From JAEUOS01 sp040382235 (GTDB taxonomy: Bacteria; Pseudomonadota; Gammaproteobacteria; Burkholderiales; JAEUOS01), in the NCBI GenBank assembly GCA_040382235.1, contig JBEIFV010000011.1:1-64000 (forward strand): a stretch of 64,000 nt of DNA. Reading direction: 5' to 3'. Below, piece after piece: positions 34,372-43,196 of this stretch. The stretch's first letter is position 1. Every line of letters begins with the position of its first letter. The position numbers and the translations under genes were made by a program. The notes under the pieces are model-generated. The model was not told the DNA's origin. It worked only from the letters and a program-made list of their open reading frames with translations, and searched no databases.

Positions 34372-35583
34372 ATGCGCACGCCACGCCTGGAACGTGATCG
34401 TCAGCAGTGGATCTATGACTATGTAGTGAAGGAATCGGGCCGTGTGTTCCATTGGGATGAAGCGGGGCGCGAACTGCCGGCCAGCGTCAAGAGCCACGCC
34501 CAGATTTCCAAGCACCTCGGGCGTATCGGCCAGCGCATGGAGCGAGTCGCCGCCGAAGAAGAGGCCGCCGGCCATCGCGCCACCGCGTTCGAGCTGTATT
34601 ACCGCGCCTCCGCCACCTTCGCCGCCGCGCAGCATCCGGTGCTCGAAACCAACGACGAGAAGCGCTATCTGCACGGCCGTTGCCTGGCCAACTACGCGAA
34701 GGTGATCGAGCACGCGCCGCACCCGATCGAGCGCGTCGAGGTGCCGTTCGAAGGCGTCGAACTGCAGTGCAATCTGCACTTGCTGCCGGGCAAGCCGAAG
34801 GCGCCGGTGGTGATCTTCATTCCCGGCTGCGACATGACCAAGGAGATGTACCCCGATCCGCGCGTGGTCCATGCGCATCATCGCGGCATGCATCTGATGG
34901 TGATGGATGGTCCCGGCCAGGGCACCGGCAACCTGCGCAACATCAAGCTCACCCACGACAACTACGAGCGCGGGGTGCTGGCGGTTGTCAGCTACCTGCA
35001 AAGCCGGCCAGAGATCGATGCCGAAGGCATCACCATCTATTCGCTCAGCATGGGTTCCTACTGGGGTTTCCAGGTCGCGGCATCCGGCGACCCGCGCGTC
35101 AAGGCGGTCGCCGGGCCGTGGGCCTCATATCTCGACAAGTACTACATCCTCGACACCTTCTCGCCACGCTACAAGCAGTTGTTCGGCTATCTCACCGGCG
35201 CCAAGTCGGAAGCCGAGCTCGACGCGATCGTCGGCAAGATGACGGTCGCCGGCCGTGAGAGCGGCATCAAATGCCCGGTGATGCTGACCGTCGGCGAATA
35301 CGACGCGCGCAGTCCGACCGAAATGATTTACGAGTTCTACGACAAGATCAGCGCCCCCAAGGAACTCTGGGTCTACGAAGACAGCTACCACCAGACCCGC
35401 CTGTTCGATGGCGACTCCAATCGCGCCGACATCCACATGATGGGCATGGACTGGCTGCGCGATGCGATCGACGGCAAGTTCAAGCCCGGCTACGCGCGCA
35501 AGGTGTATGTGCGTTCAGGCGGCGGCGGGCCCAATGGCAAGCAGGGCGAAGGCCAGGACTCGATGCACTGGTGGGACAAATAG
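34372..35583 (+). CDS. Alpha/beta hydrolase (FrsA / 2,6-dihydropseudooxynicotine hydrolase-like)
   Basis: 403-residue hydrolase with an N-terminal helical cap (to about residue 130) and an alpha/beta core. The oxyanion region is FIPGCDMTKEMYPDP, then MDGPGQGTGN, the nucleophile elbow YSLSMGSYWG (Ser in place of the first Gly of GxSxG), an acid near VGEYDARSP, and a histidine in DSYHQTR. AAGGAGACAAG precedes the ATG at 34372. Such enzymes cleave C-C or C-O bonds of ring-cleavage or side-chain products. It follows the dioxygenase after 196 bases, so it is probably in the same pathway. Confidence 0.82.
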   Translation: MRTPRLERDRQQWIYDYVVKESGRVFHWDEAGRELPASVKSHAQISKHLGRIGQRMERVAAEEEAAGHRATAFELYYRASATFAAAQHPVLETNDEKRYLHGRCLANYAKVIEHAPHPIERVEVPFEGVELQCNLHLLPGKPKAPVVIFIPGCDMTKEMYPDPRVVHAHHRGMHLMVMDGPGQGTGNLRNIKLTHDNYERGVLAVVSYLQSRPEIDAEGITIYSLSMGSYWGFQVAASGDPRVKAVAGPWASYLDKYYILDTFSPRYKQLFGYLTGAKSEAELDAIVGKMTVAGRESGIKCPVMLTVGEYDARSPTEMIYEFYDKISAPKELWVYEDSYHQTRLFDGDSNRADIHMMGMDWLRDAIDGKFKPGYARKVYVRSGGGGPNGKQGEGQDSMHWWDK

Positions 35584-35742
35584 ACGCGGCACGCCCTCCA
35601 GTCACGCTGGGCATCAGACCACGGCGTTTGTCAGTGCACGGCTCGCCCGTGCGCTGACAGTTCCGTGTCGGCCGTAAATCCAAATGCCGCAGTCGGCACC
35701 TGCGCTGCTTGAAGCCGCGCATTGGCGCGACAAGCGCGGAAA

Positions 35743-36450
35743 CTACCAGGGCAGGATCTGGTTCTGGTAGTTGACGTAGGTCACACCACCCGCACCGCTC
35801 CGCTGCAGCATCGCGTCGACCACCCCGGTGATGCTGGTCTCGACATCCAGCAAGGCATTCGGCCCGCCCATGTCGGTGCGCACCCAGCCGGGCGCGATCA
35901 CCAGGTAGGTGCGGCCATCGTCGGCATGGCGCGCCGCGAAGCTGCGCATCAGCGTGTTGAGCGCGGCCTTGCTGGCGCGGTACACCTCCCAGCCACCGCT
36001 GGTGTTGTTGGCCACGCTCCCCAGGCCCGAGGACATCACCGCCACGCTGCCGCCACGGACGACGAGTTCGACCAGGTGTTCGAGCATGCGCAAGGGGCCG
36101 AGCGTGTTGGTGACCATCACGCGCACGAACTCATCGTCGGACACATCGCACACCCGTTCACCCGGGCCATTGGCGACGCCTGCGTTGACAAACAGCAAAT
36201 CGATCGCGCGGCCTTCGAGCCGACGGCCGAGGGCGACTATCTGCTCGGAGGAGGTGATCTCGAGTTGTTCAACCTCAAGCGCGGCGCCGGCAGCGGCCTG
36301 CAATGCCTGAAACTCGGATGACCCGGTCGCCTGCCTGATGGTGGCGATCACATGCCAGCCGCGGCGAACGTATTCCGCGGCCAGCGCCAGGCCGAGGCCG
36401 CGCGAAGCGCCGACGATCAACGCGGTCTTTTGTTGCGATGTTGCAGTCAT
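35743..36450 (-). CDS. Short-chain dehydrogenase/reductase
   Basis: 235-residue SDR with the NAD(P)-binding GASRGLGLALA motif, the NAG motif in LLFVNAGVANG, and the catalytic YxxxK in YRASKAALNT with its upstream serine (MSSGLGS). The stop overlaps nothing, but the start touches the end of gentisate dioxygenase (36450), so the two are translationally coupled. The substrate is unknown; it may process a ring or side-chain alcohol of the same pathway. Confidence 0.88.
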   Translation of the reverse strand: MTATSQQKTALIVGASRGLGLALAAEYVRRGWHVIATIRQATGSSEFQALQAAAGAALEVEQLEITSSEQIVALGRRLEGRAIDLLFVNAGVANGPGERVCDVSDDEFVRVMVTNTLGPLRMLEHLVELVVRGGSVAVMSSGLGSVANNTSGGWEVYRASKAALNTLMRSFAARHADDGRTYLVIAPGWVRTDMGGPNALLDVETSITGVVDAMLQRSGAGGVTYVNYQNQILPW

Positions 36451-37490
36451 TACTGTAGTTCCTCGCGCAGCAAATCGAGATGTTCGAAAAGCGAGCGGTC
36501 GGTCACGAGAAAAAGATCAGCATCCGCACTGACCGCGCTGTGGCTGGCCCAGGTCCAGTGCGGAATGGTGAACACGTCGTGCTTTTCCCAGGCAAGGCTG
36601 GAATCGCCGATGTTGCTGCTGCCCGAGCCTTCGACCACCAGGCAGATGGTGTTCCAGGTGGTGCGGCGCGCGCGCGTCACCGCGCCGGCGCCCAGGCGCA
36701 TGGCGTAGCAGTCCAGGCTCGGCATTACCGCACCACCGGTGGCCGGGTTGGTGTACCGCAACAGCTTCGCACCGTCGGCGGCAACAGGCGCGGCATCGAG
36801 CAAGGCGCGGGTCGCCGCACCGGGATAGTGGTACTTTGGCGATTGCGCACGCGCGCCCGCGCTTGCCGCACCGACGGCAGCCATGCCGGCCGCCGCCCAC
36901 AGGCGCTCGTCACCCGCATCGACCTTCCAGAATTCCGCATCCGCACGCGAGCCGGGCTCGAAGAAATTCGCATCCAGATTGCCGACTAACGGTATGTTGG
37001 CGGCGTCGAACCAAACCGTGCGCGCCTCCGAGGCGTTGATATGCCCATGCCAGCACATTGGCGGGGTCAGCACCAGATCGCCCGGCGCCATCGCGCAACG
37101 GCGGCCGTTGACAATCGTGTAGGCACCCTCGGCGCGGGTGGAAAAGCGGATCGCCGAAGCCGTGTGGCGGTGCGGCACCGCATGGTCGCCGGGATTGAGC
37201 ACCGTGAACGCGGCCAACAAGTTGCTGGTGGTCTGCGTCGCGCCATTGAACGCCGGGTGCGCCATGATGATGGCGCGCCGCTCGACATCCTCGATCGGCA
37301 CCTCGGTGGCGGCGCGCGCGATAAAGGGGTCGAAATCACGCCAGCGCCACAGCGCAGCCGTGTCGGGGGCCGCCGGTGCGATTGGCGTGATGCGCTTGTA
37401 GCGGTCCCACAGTGGATGGTAGCGCGCTGCTTCAAGCGCGGCAATAAGGGCGGCGTCGGGGCGTGCTTGTGGGGTGGGGGTGGTATTCAT
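36450..37490 (-). CDS. Gentisate 1,2-dioxygenase (bicupin)
   Basis: 346-residue two-cupin ring-cleavage enzyme converting gentisate to maleylpyruvate. The iron-binding histidines are in VPHRHTASAIRF and the later WHGH, with the second cupin around TWNTICLVVEGSGSS. Length and architecture fit gentisate dioxygenases. With the ligase and salicylyl-CoA 5-hydroxylase at 20-24 kb it supplies the ring-cleavage step of a salicylate/gentisate route. Substrate choice between gentisate and 1-hydroxy-2-naphthoate or salicylate is not decided by these motifs alone. Confidence 0.85.
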   Translation of the reverse strand: MNTTPTPQARPDAALIAALEAARYHPLWDRYKRITPIAPAAPDTAALWRWRDFDPFIARAATEVPIEDVERRAIIMAHPAFNGATQTTSNLLAAFTVLNPGDHAVPHRHTASAIRFSTRAEGAYTIVNGRRCAMAPGDLVLTPPMCWHGHINASEARTVWFDAANIPLVGNLDANFFEPGSRADAEFWKVDAGDERLWAAAGMAAVGAASAGARAQSPKYHYPGAATRALLDAAPVAADGAKLLRYTNPATGGAVMPSLDCYAMRLGAGAVTRARRTTWNTICLVVEGSGSSNIGDSSLAWEKHDVFTIPHWTWASHSAVSADADLFLVTDRSLFEHLDLLREELQ

Positions 37491-38172
37491 TGACCTGATC
37501 CTATTGGGCTACAGCCCTGGACGTTGAACGGATAGCAACTCGGGGCAGACCGGTGGTTGGCCGCAAACCGTGAACCAACCGATTCAATCAATCAAGCTGC
37601 CAGCGGCATGGCAACCGAATCGATCTCCTGCTGTGCCATTCCCCTGACGCTTTGCAACTATAACGAAGTCAGGCGCCACAACAGTTGCGGGCGCATGCCA
37701 CCGGCGCAGTTCGCCGTGTTGCATAGCCGGCATGCTGTCGATGCGACACCCGCCCCACACCCTTCAAATACCGACCAGGTCTGATAGCGTTCAACATCGG
37801 ACCAACTGAATTTTGATCGGTACGGCTGCAGTGAACTGGTCAGCAGAGCGATGCTGCTGGTGCTGAGAGATTCACCGAGCCAGTGCAGGAATGTGTGGAA
37901 GTCTTCTTCGGCGCAGAAGCACGCGTCGCGATTGCGGCCACGCAGGACGATGTGAAGCGGTTGGCCGGAGAAACGGACGCGCTGGCGACGAGGCATGGAA
38001 GGAGAAAATCTTGAATAAACCGCCCCTATACGCGCTTCTGCCATTCCACATTCGGCGTTATGTCACATTCGGTGTGGTGCGCTCCGACCGCGTGATCGGA
38101 TAGCAGGGCCAGAATTGGCAGCGTCACCCCTGAAAAGACGGACGTGATTCGCGAAACCAGCTCTGGAAGGCC
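37491..38172. other. Non-coding interval with a transposase remnant
   Basis: 682 bases between gentisate dioxygenase and the ABC receptor hold no intact gene. A REP-associated transposase fragment lies at 37850-37996. Elsewhere I see no convincing coding frame or terminator. Confidence 0.6.
37850..37996 (-). pseudogene. N-terminal fragment of a REP-associated tyrosine transposase (RAYT)
   Basis: From the ATG at 37996 the frame reads MPRRQRVRFSGQPLHIVLRG, then NRDACFCAEEDFHTFLHWL, which matches the start of Y1/RAYT transposases (their QPHHIIQRGNNR segment carries the HUH histidines). After about 48 residues the similarity ends, and the catalytic tyrosine region is not present. The remainder of the frame to 37658 is not recognisable. 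A decayed or truncated copy. Confidence 0.6.
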
Positions 38173-39165
38173 CTACTCAATCACCTTGTCGGTACGCAAC
38201 AGCATTTCGCCGCTGAGTTTGATGCCGAGCCGTTCCGCTGTTTTCAGGTTGATCACCAGGTAGTATCGCGTCGGCTGCTCGAAGGGAATATCGCCGGGCC
38301 TGGCGCCCTTCAAAATCTTATCCACAAAAATGCCTGCGCGTCGGAAATTCTCGTTGAGGTCGGCGCCATAGCTCATCAGGCCACCGGCTTCGGCATAGTA
38401 CTGCTGAGGATAAATCGACGGTAGCCGGTGTTTGAGGGCGAGTTCGGCGATCTGCTTGCGCTGCTGCAACAAAAAAGTGTCGACAAGAATCACCAAGCCA
38501 TCGACCCGTTCTTGCACCATTGCGGCGAAGGCCCGCTCGATCTCCGCTGGAGCGCGCGCAGCTACCGTCACGACCTGCCTGCCGGTTTGCTGCGCCGCCT
38601 CCTGGATTTGCGACAGCAACGGCGGGTGCACGCTGTTCGCCGGGTTGGCCAGCACCGCGATTCTCGTGAGTTTGGGCACGGCACCACCCAACAGCTCGAC
38701 CAATTTCTTGACGGTGTCCACGACGCCGTCAGACATGCCGGTGACCGAACCGCCCGGACGTGCCAGACTGGCGGCAAAACCGCTGCCTACTGGATCGGCT
38801 TGGGTAATGACAACGATCGGCTTGGTACTACTCGCACGTTGCGCCGCGCGGATCGCGGGTGTTCCCAACGTGAGGATCAGGTCCACGTTCAGCGCTATCA
38901 ATTCCGCGGCCAGAGCGTCCAGGCGATCCGCGTTGCCGTCCGCGAATCGTGCTTCAACTTCAAGGTTCTTGCCCTCGACGTAGCCCTTTTCGCGCAGCCC
39001 CTGCAACAACTTGGCGTATCTGCCGGCCTCCAGCATAAATTGGCGCGAACCTAGATCGAGATAGCCAAGACGCCAGACTCTGCTCCGCTGTTGGGCGAAG
39101 GAGCTGAACGGCACCGCAAGCGCACCCGCGCCAAGCGCATTGAACAGTTTGCGGCGATTATTCAT
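38173..39165 (-). CDS. ABC transporter substrate-binding protein (TrpX/YtfQ-like, PF04392 type)
   Basis: 330-residue periplasmic binding protein with a signal segment (FNALGAGALAVPFSSFAQQ) and the pattern of the ABC_sub_bind family: ADGNADRLDALAAELIALNVD, DPVGSGFAASLARPGGSVTG, IAVLANPAN. The ligand is unknown and no permease or ATPase gene is adjacent. A broken paralogue is at 52954-53924. The start codon is inside a 16-base tandem duplication that repeats the ribosome-binding site and start (see the repeat entry). Confidence 0.88.
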   Translation of the reverse strand: MNNRRKLFNALGAGALAVPFSSFAQQRSRVWRLGYLDLGSRQFMLEAGRYAKLLQGLREKGYVEGKNLEVEARFADGNADRLDALAAELIALNVDLILTLGTPAIRAAQRASSTKPIVVITQADPVGSGFAASLARPGGSVTGMSDGVVDTVKKLVELLGGAVPKLTRIAVLANPANSVHPPLLSQIQEAAQQTGRQVVTVAARAPAEIERAFAAMVQERVDGLVILVDTFLLQQRKQIAELALKHRLPSIYPQQYYAEAGGLMSYGADLNENFRRAGIFVDKILKGARPGDIPFEQPTRYYLVINLKTAERLGIKLSGEMLLRTDKVIE

Positions 39166-39192
39166 TGTTCTCCCGGTTCATTGTTCTCCCGG
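39161..39192. repeat. Perfect 16-base tandem duplication over a start codon
   Basis: TTCATTGTTCTCCCGG occurs twice in direct succession (39161-39176, 39177-39192). On the minus strand each copy contains GGGAGAACAATG, so Shine-Dalgarno and start are duplicated; the outer ATG opens a 7-codon peptide (MNRENNE) that ends at the true start. Confidence 0.9.
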
Positions 39193-39237
39193 ATGCGGTC
39201 AGTTCTGACATACCGGACCTCACCAAGCCGCCTCGCA

Positions 39238-39510
39238 TTACTGATTCAGAACTCCATCTCGCGACATCAGCTCAACAGGCTCCGTCATGATGGTCAGGGC
39301 TGCACCGAAAGGGGCCACCGAAAGGCACCGAAAGGGGCCAGGAACACATTTCCGCGCGCTGCCGCCAGGCGCTGCGAGCCTCTTGCCGGCCTGCACGCGA
39401 ACGAACACCTTGGTCGCCTCGCGAAAAAGATCGCTGCTCGCCATCCCCGGATCGGCTGCTTCCAGTGCCTTCTGACAAAAGTCGGCGTCGATGGTGACAG
39501 TGGTCCGCAT
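39238..39510 (-). pseudogene. VapB-type antitoxin, altered C terminus and no toxin
   Basis: The first 48 residues (MRTTVTIDADFCQKALEAAD, then FREATKVFVRVQAGKRLAA) match VapB antitoxins of the DUF2191 group. After GGS the sequence becomes unrelated (KCVPGPFRCLSVAPFG) because a short tandem repeat, CACCGAAAGG, lies in the gene at 39302-39340. No PIN toxin follows downstream; the ABC receptor begins there instead. A remnant of a toxin-antitoxin locus is the best reading. Confidence 0.65.
39302..39340. repeat. Short direct repeat inside the vapB remnant
   Basis: GCACCGAAAGGGGCCA occurs at 39302-39317 and at 39325-39340, with a partial CCGAAAGG unit between. Slippage in this repeat probably explains the altered end of the antitoxin frame. 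Confidence 0.8.
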
Positions 39511-39701
39511 GTCGCGCCTGGTTATCCAGTCAGATGCATTTTCGCATGATGATTCGCCTCATTCGACAAGCCCGCTGTGCGCTCGTCGCTCGCTTCAGGT
39601 TTCAGCCAGCACGCCGACAGCTTGACCAATTTGGCGTTGCGAGAGGACGCGCCCTTGCACGATTTCTCCAGCGCGACGATGCATCGTGCTTGCGCAGGCC
39701 A

Positions 39702-41009
39702 TCAACCCCGCTTGTCGGCAAACCGCGGCGCCTTGATTGATGTTTCGAACTCGCGCGCCAGCGTGCCCGGCGGCAGCAGGTCCACCTCTGGCGTCAATTC
39801 AAACCGCTGCTTCACCGCCTCGTACAAGCCCAGCGCCGCCGCCGCGCCATCGACTTCACGCCGGGTCTCAATCGACACCTTGAACATATCCAGGCCTTCC
39901 GGTGTTGCATGCAGTTCGGCCTTGAAATCGTTGATCTTTGGGTCGCTGAAAATGAAATCCTCGAATTCGGCGTGGTTGATGTTGATGCCGCGCACCTTGA
40001 AGAATCCCAGTGTGCGGTGTGCATGCTTGAGAAGCGGAAAGACAGAAAACGGATTGGCTGCGTCGGGCACGGCAGCGCGCATGGTTACGAGATCGCCTGA
40101 ATTCCAGCGCAGGAAAGGCGTGACGTTGTTGGTGAACATCGGAGTGACCACCAACACGCCTACCTCACCCGCAGCCACCGGTTGGTAGGTCACGGGGTCA
40201 AGCACCTCAATGAAGAACAAGTCGGTCCAGACCCGGAAACCCAGCCCGGGGCCGTCCATGTCTTCGCAGCCCATCATGCCGGCCTCGGTCATGCCGAAGG
40301 TGTCGCGCACGCGCGTACCCCAGGCGCGTTCCAGCTTGGCGCGCTTGGCGTCGGACAGCGGTTCGGCCGAGCACATGATGGTGGCCACGCTGTTGCCGGC
40401 CAGGCTCACGCCCTGCGCGTCGGCGAGGTTGGCCAGGTGCAGGCCATAGCTGGACATGCCCATCCATAGCGTCGGTCGCAGGCGTTCGATCAGTTCCAGT
40501 TGCAGGCCGGACGGCGTGGTGGTGCCGGCGCCGGCCCAGTTGACGGCGAGGCCCGAGGTCTGGGCGCTGCGCGCAAGCATTTGGCCTACCGGGTGAATCC
40601 CCAAGGGGAACGAACAGTGCGCGCGTTCACCCGGTGCGAGACCCAGGCAGTCGTAAAGGCGGCCGAAGCTGACCATCGCATGACGCATGTCTTCCTGATT
40701 GCGCGGATAGAACAGCGGGCGCCCGGTGGAACCACCGGAGCGCCAGAATTCGCTCACATCGGTAGCCGGCAGGCAAAACTCGTTGTAGAACTGCGCGTCA
40801 GAGAGCGCACGCAGCATGTCCTTGTCAAGAATCGGCAGCCGCGACCACTGTGCCGGATCATCCAGCCGATTCAGGTCGACATGCGCAAGCTTTTCCTTGA
40901 AGTACGGCGCGCGCCGCGCCTGTTCGACGGCGCGACGCTTGCCGGCGCTCTGGATCGCAGCGATCTCGCCAACGGTCGCCGGCAACGGGCGGCGCAGCGC
41001 GGGTCTCAT
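39702..41009 (-). CDS. Phenylacetate-CoA ligase-like adenylate-forming enzyme
   Basis: 435-residue PaaK-type member of the ANL superfamily. The ATP-binding loop is WRSGGSTGRPLFYP, the acid-binding region SFPLGIHPVGQ, and the hinge area is RWNSGDLVTM. The C-terminal domain contains RGININHAEFEDF. The ATG at 41009 overlaps the stop of the preceding iron-sulfur gene (ATGA), giving coupled translation. The acid activated is unknown; pairing with two iron-sulfur proteins suggests reductive or dehalogenating handling of an aryl-CoA, but this is inference. Confidence 0.82.
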   Translation of the reverse strand: MRPALRRPLPATVGEIAAIQSAGKRRAVEQARRAPYFKEKLAHVDLNRLDDPAQWSRLPILDKDMLRALSDAQFYNEFCLPATDVSEFWRSGGSTGRPLFYPRNQEDMRHAMVSFGRLYDCLGLAPGERAHCSFPLGIHPVGQMLARSAQTSGLAVNWAGAGTTTPSGLQLELIERLRPTLWMGMSSYGLHLANLADAQGVSLAGNSVATIMCSAEPLSDAKRAKLERAWGTRVRDTFGMTEAGMMGCEDMDGPGLGFRVWTDLFFIEVLDPVTYQPVAAGEVGVLVVTPMFTNNVTPFLRWNSGDLVTMRAAVPDAANPFSVFPLLKHAHRTLGFFKVRGININHAEFEDFIFSDPKINDFKAELHATPEGLDMFKVSIETRREVDGAAAALGLYEAVKQRFELTPEVDLLPPGTLAREFETSIKAPRFADKRG

Positions 41010-41989
41010 GGCTTGGCACCGATCCAACGCTGTTGCTGCGCATACGCGCCGCTGTCGCCCGCAGCTTCGGCTGCGGCGATTGCCGCCAGGCGCGTGGTTT
41101 TCTCAGGCGTCGCTTCGGGAATATGGTCCAACGCATCCTTGAGCATGCTTTCATAGTCGGCACCCACCGGGCACACATCGGCACAGCGCCGGCACCCGGT
41201 CACCACGCCCGAGCCGCGCAAAATGCTTTGCCACAGGTTGAACTGGGTTTCCGAGCGCAGTTTCTCCTTCTTGCGCGCCGGGTCCGGCTCTTCGATGATG
41301 TTGATCACGTGGCCGGCCAATTGCGCAAAGCCGTGCGGCGATCGATGCGTGTCGCAGGCCGGCCAGTCGCGCTCCCAGTGGCGCACCGCGTCGGCCGGGC
41401 ATACCGTGAGACACCGCCCGCAGGCCGGGCCATGGCACAAAGCCTGTTGCATCGGCGCATCACATTCGACATCCAGTGAACACAGCACCGCGGTCAGCAC
41501 CACGCGCGGACCAAACTCGGGGGTCAGCAATTGCAGGTTCAGCCCAAGGGTGCCCAAGCCGGCCTCCACCCCAGCATGCGGCAGCGAGAGAATGGTCGTC
41601 TGGTGCTGTGACGGATCATCCTGGTAGCGCCACGGATCGACATGCGAGGGCGGGATGATGATCGCCGGGTAGCCCTGATCCTCCAGCCAGTACACCAGGT
41701 TGAGCGAGGTTTCCTCGATCATGGTGAGCGCCAGTTCGTCGTTGTAGTACTTGTGGCGATCGCTCCAGCCGGGAATCCGCGCCACCCCGCTGTTGAGGCG
41801 CTTGGCCAGCACGATCACGCGGCCGCCATCGAGCTCGGTGATGTCCGAGGGCCGGCGCGGATCGGCCGGGTCCGGCGGATGCATCTCCAGCGCGGCACCA
41901 TCGGCGATGCCCACCAGCGAGGCGCCCAGTTCACGCGCCTTCGCCTTGACTTGCGCCGCCGTCAATGGTGTTCTGGTGATGGCGACCAT
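41006..41989 (-). CDS. QueG/reductive-dehalogenase-like 4Fe-4S protein, copy 1
   Basis: 327-residue protein with two cysteine clusters, CGRCLTVCPADA and CRRCADVCPVG, each of the 4Fe-4S ferredoxin type, and a preceding domain related to epoxyqueuosine reductase and reductive dehalogenases. QueG-like proteins bind cobalamin, and the cobT gene of the window is far away. Its stop overlaps the PaaK-like start, and its start touches the stop of its paralogue. The substrate is unknown. There is no Tat signal, so a respiratory dehalogenase is unlikely. Confidence 0.75.
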   Translation of the reverse strand: MVAITRTPLTAAQVKAKARELGASLVGIADGAALEMHPPDPADPRRPSDITELDGGRVIVLAKRLNSGVARIPGWSDRHKYYNDELALTMIEETSLNLVYWLEDQGYPAIIIPPSHVDPWRYQDDPSQHQTTILSLPHAGVEAGLGTLGLNLQLLTPEFGPRVVLTAVLCSLDVECDAPMQQALCHGPACGRCLTVCPADAVRHWERDWPACDTHRSPHGFAQLAGHVINIIEEPDPARKKEKLRSETQFNLWQSILRGSGVVTGCRRCADVCPVGADYESMLKDALDHIPEATPEKTTRLAAIAAAEAAGDSGAYAQQQRWIGAKP

Positions 41990-43071
41990 CAGATCTTCTC
42001 CTCGGGTGGCAGGGCGGCGGCGGCGATTTCCGCCTCGCGCTCGCGCTGCGCCTGCTTGAATGCCTGCAACTGCTTGGCGACCATGCCCTGATACCCTTCT
42101 TCGCCAACCCAGCGACGGTTCCAGTCCGACAAGCCCGGCAAGTCGTTCGCACCGTTGTCGTGCACCACGCGTGCGGCCTTGTACTTTTTGGCCAGGGTCA
42201 CTTTCTCCGGCGTTTTTTCCGGAATCACTTTCTGCGCATCGGCCAGATGGGCGTGGTAGTCATTGCCGACCGGGCACACCGCGAGGCAGCGCGGGCAATC
42301 ACCGAATGAACCCACCACCCGCAACAGGCCCTGCCAGAAGCCGAACAGGTCGCGCGACACCACCATGCCTTTCTTCGCGGCATGGTCGGCATCGATGAAC
42401 TTCTCGAAAAACTTGGCGATCTGGCCGAAGCCAAATTCCTGCGCCTCGGTGGCGCAGGCGCGTTTGTCGATGCCCCACTGCAGGACAGCATCAGCCGGGC
42501 AGGAATGCAGGCAGCGGCTGCACGATTCGCCGATACACACCTGCTCGGTGATGCGCGCATCCGGCTCTAATTCGAGCTCGGTAAGAATGCCGGTCAGGTA
42601 AATGCGCGGCCCGAACTCCGGGGTGAGGATGTTGACTTCCAGCCCCAGGGTGCCAAGCCCGGCTTCCACGCCCAGGTGGCGGGTGGAGAGCCGGCCATAG
42701 CTCGCGCGCTTGTAAGTCCATTCGGTTTCCTGCGCCGCGGTCACCAGGCTCGGATGCCCGGCTTCCTCCAGTTCGTCGGCAAGCCGGTAGGCAACCTTGT
42801 CCATCTTGCGCAGCACCAGCATGTCCATGTATTGCACCGGAATGTTGCTCTTGCACCTAAACGCCCCGGTGGGGATGCGCTGCACCAACACGATCACGCT
42901 CTTGCAATATGGCGAAATGCGTTCAGGCGTCTGCGGCCAGCGAGGATCGGGCGGAAAGGCGTTGAGGGTGGCTGCGCTGGCAATGCCCACCAGATCGGCG
43001 CCCAGTGCGAGCGCGCACGCCTTGACATGCGCGGCGGTCATCTGGACGGGTCCCGGGCGATTGGGCATCAT
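41989..43071 (-). CDS. QueG/reductive-dehalogenase-like 4Fe-4S protein, copy 2
   Basis: Paralogue of the preceding gene (about 360 residues from the ATG at 43071). It shares HLGVEAGLGTLGLEVNILTPE and CSRCLHSCPADA with the other copy; a second cluster is CPRCLAVCPVG. The frame is open to an ATG at 43185, but that would leave only 11 bases to the divergent receptor gene, so the inner start is preferred. The two copies and the PaaK-like ligase are one minus-strand unit of overlapping genes. Function unknown; a heterodimeric or sequential reductase is possible. Confidence 0.75.
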   Translation of the reverse strand: MMPNRPGPVQMTAAHVKACALALGADLVGIASAATLNAFPPDPRWPQTPERISPYCKSVIVLVQRIPTGAFRCKSNIPVQYMDMLVLRKMDKVAYRLADELEEAGHPSLVTAAQETEWTYKRASYGRLSTRHLGVEAGLGTLGLEVNILTPEFGPRIYLTGILTELELEPDARITEQVCIGESCSRCLHSCPADAVLQWGIDKRACATEAQEFGFGQIAKFFEKFIDADHAAKKGMVVSRDLFGFWQGLLRVVGSFGDCPRCLAVCPVGNDYHAHLADAQKVIPEKTPEKVTLAKKYKAARVVHDNGANDLPGLSDWNRRWVGEEGYQGMVAKQLQAFKQAQREREAEIAAAALPPEEKI

Positions 43072-43129
43072 TGAAGTGTACCCTTGCACACGTGCCTGGG
43101 CGGCGAGCTTGCCTGCATCCCGCTGGACT

Positions 43130-43157
43130 TTGCTAAAGTCCCGGTCGGACCCATACT
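43130..43157 (+). promoter_or_regulatory. Promoter-like site for the ABC receptor gene
   Basis: TTGCTA (43130-43135), a 16-base spacer and CATACT (43152-43157) lie 40 bases before the receptor start, in the divergent region opposite the QueG-like operon. Confidence 0.4.
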
Positions 43158-43196
43158 GACTCGGCTCCAGCCACCATTTCTTCAAAGGGAAATTTC

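Noticed and set aside
43071..43185. Longer N-terminus of the second QueG-like gene
   Set aside because: It would leave only 11 bases between divergent starts and lacks similarity to its paralogue, so the inner ATG is preferred.
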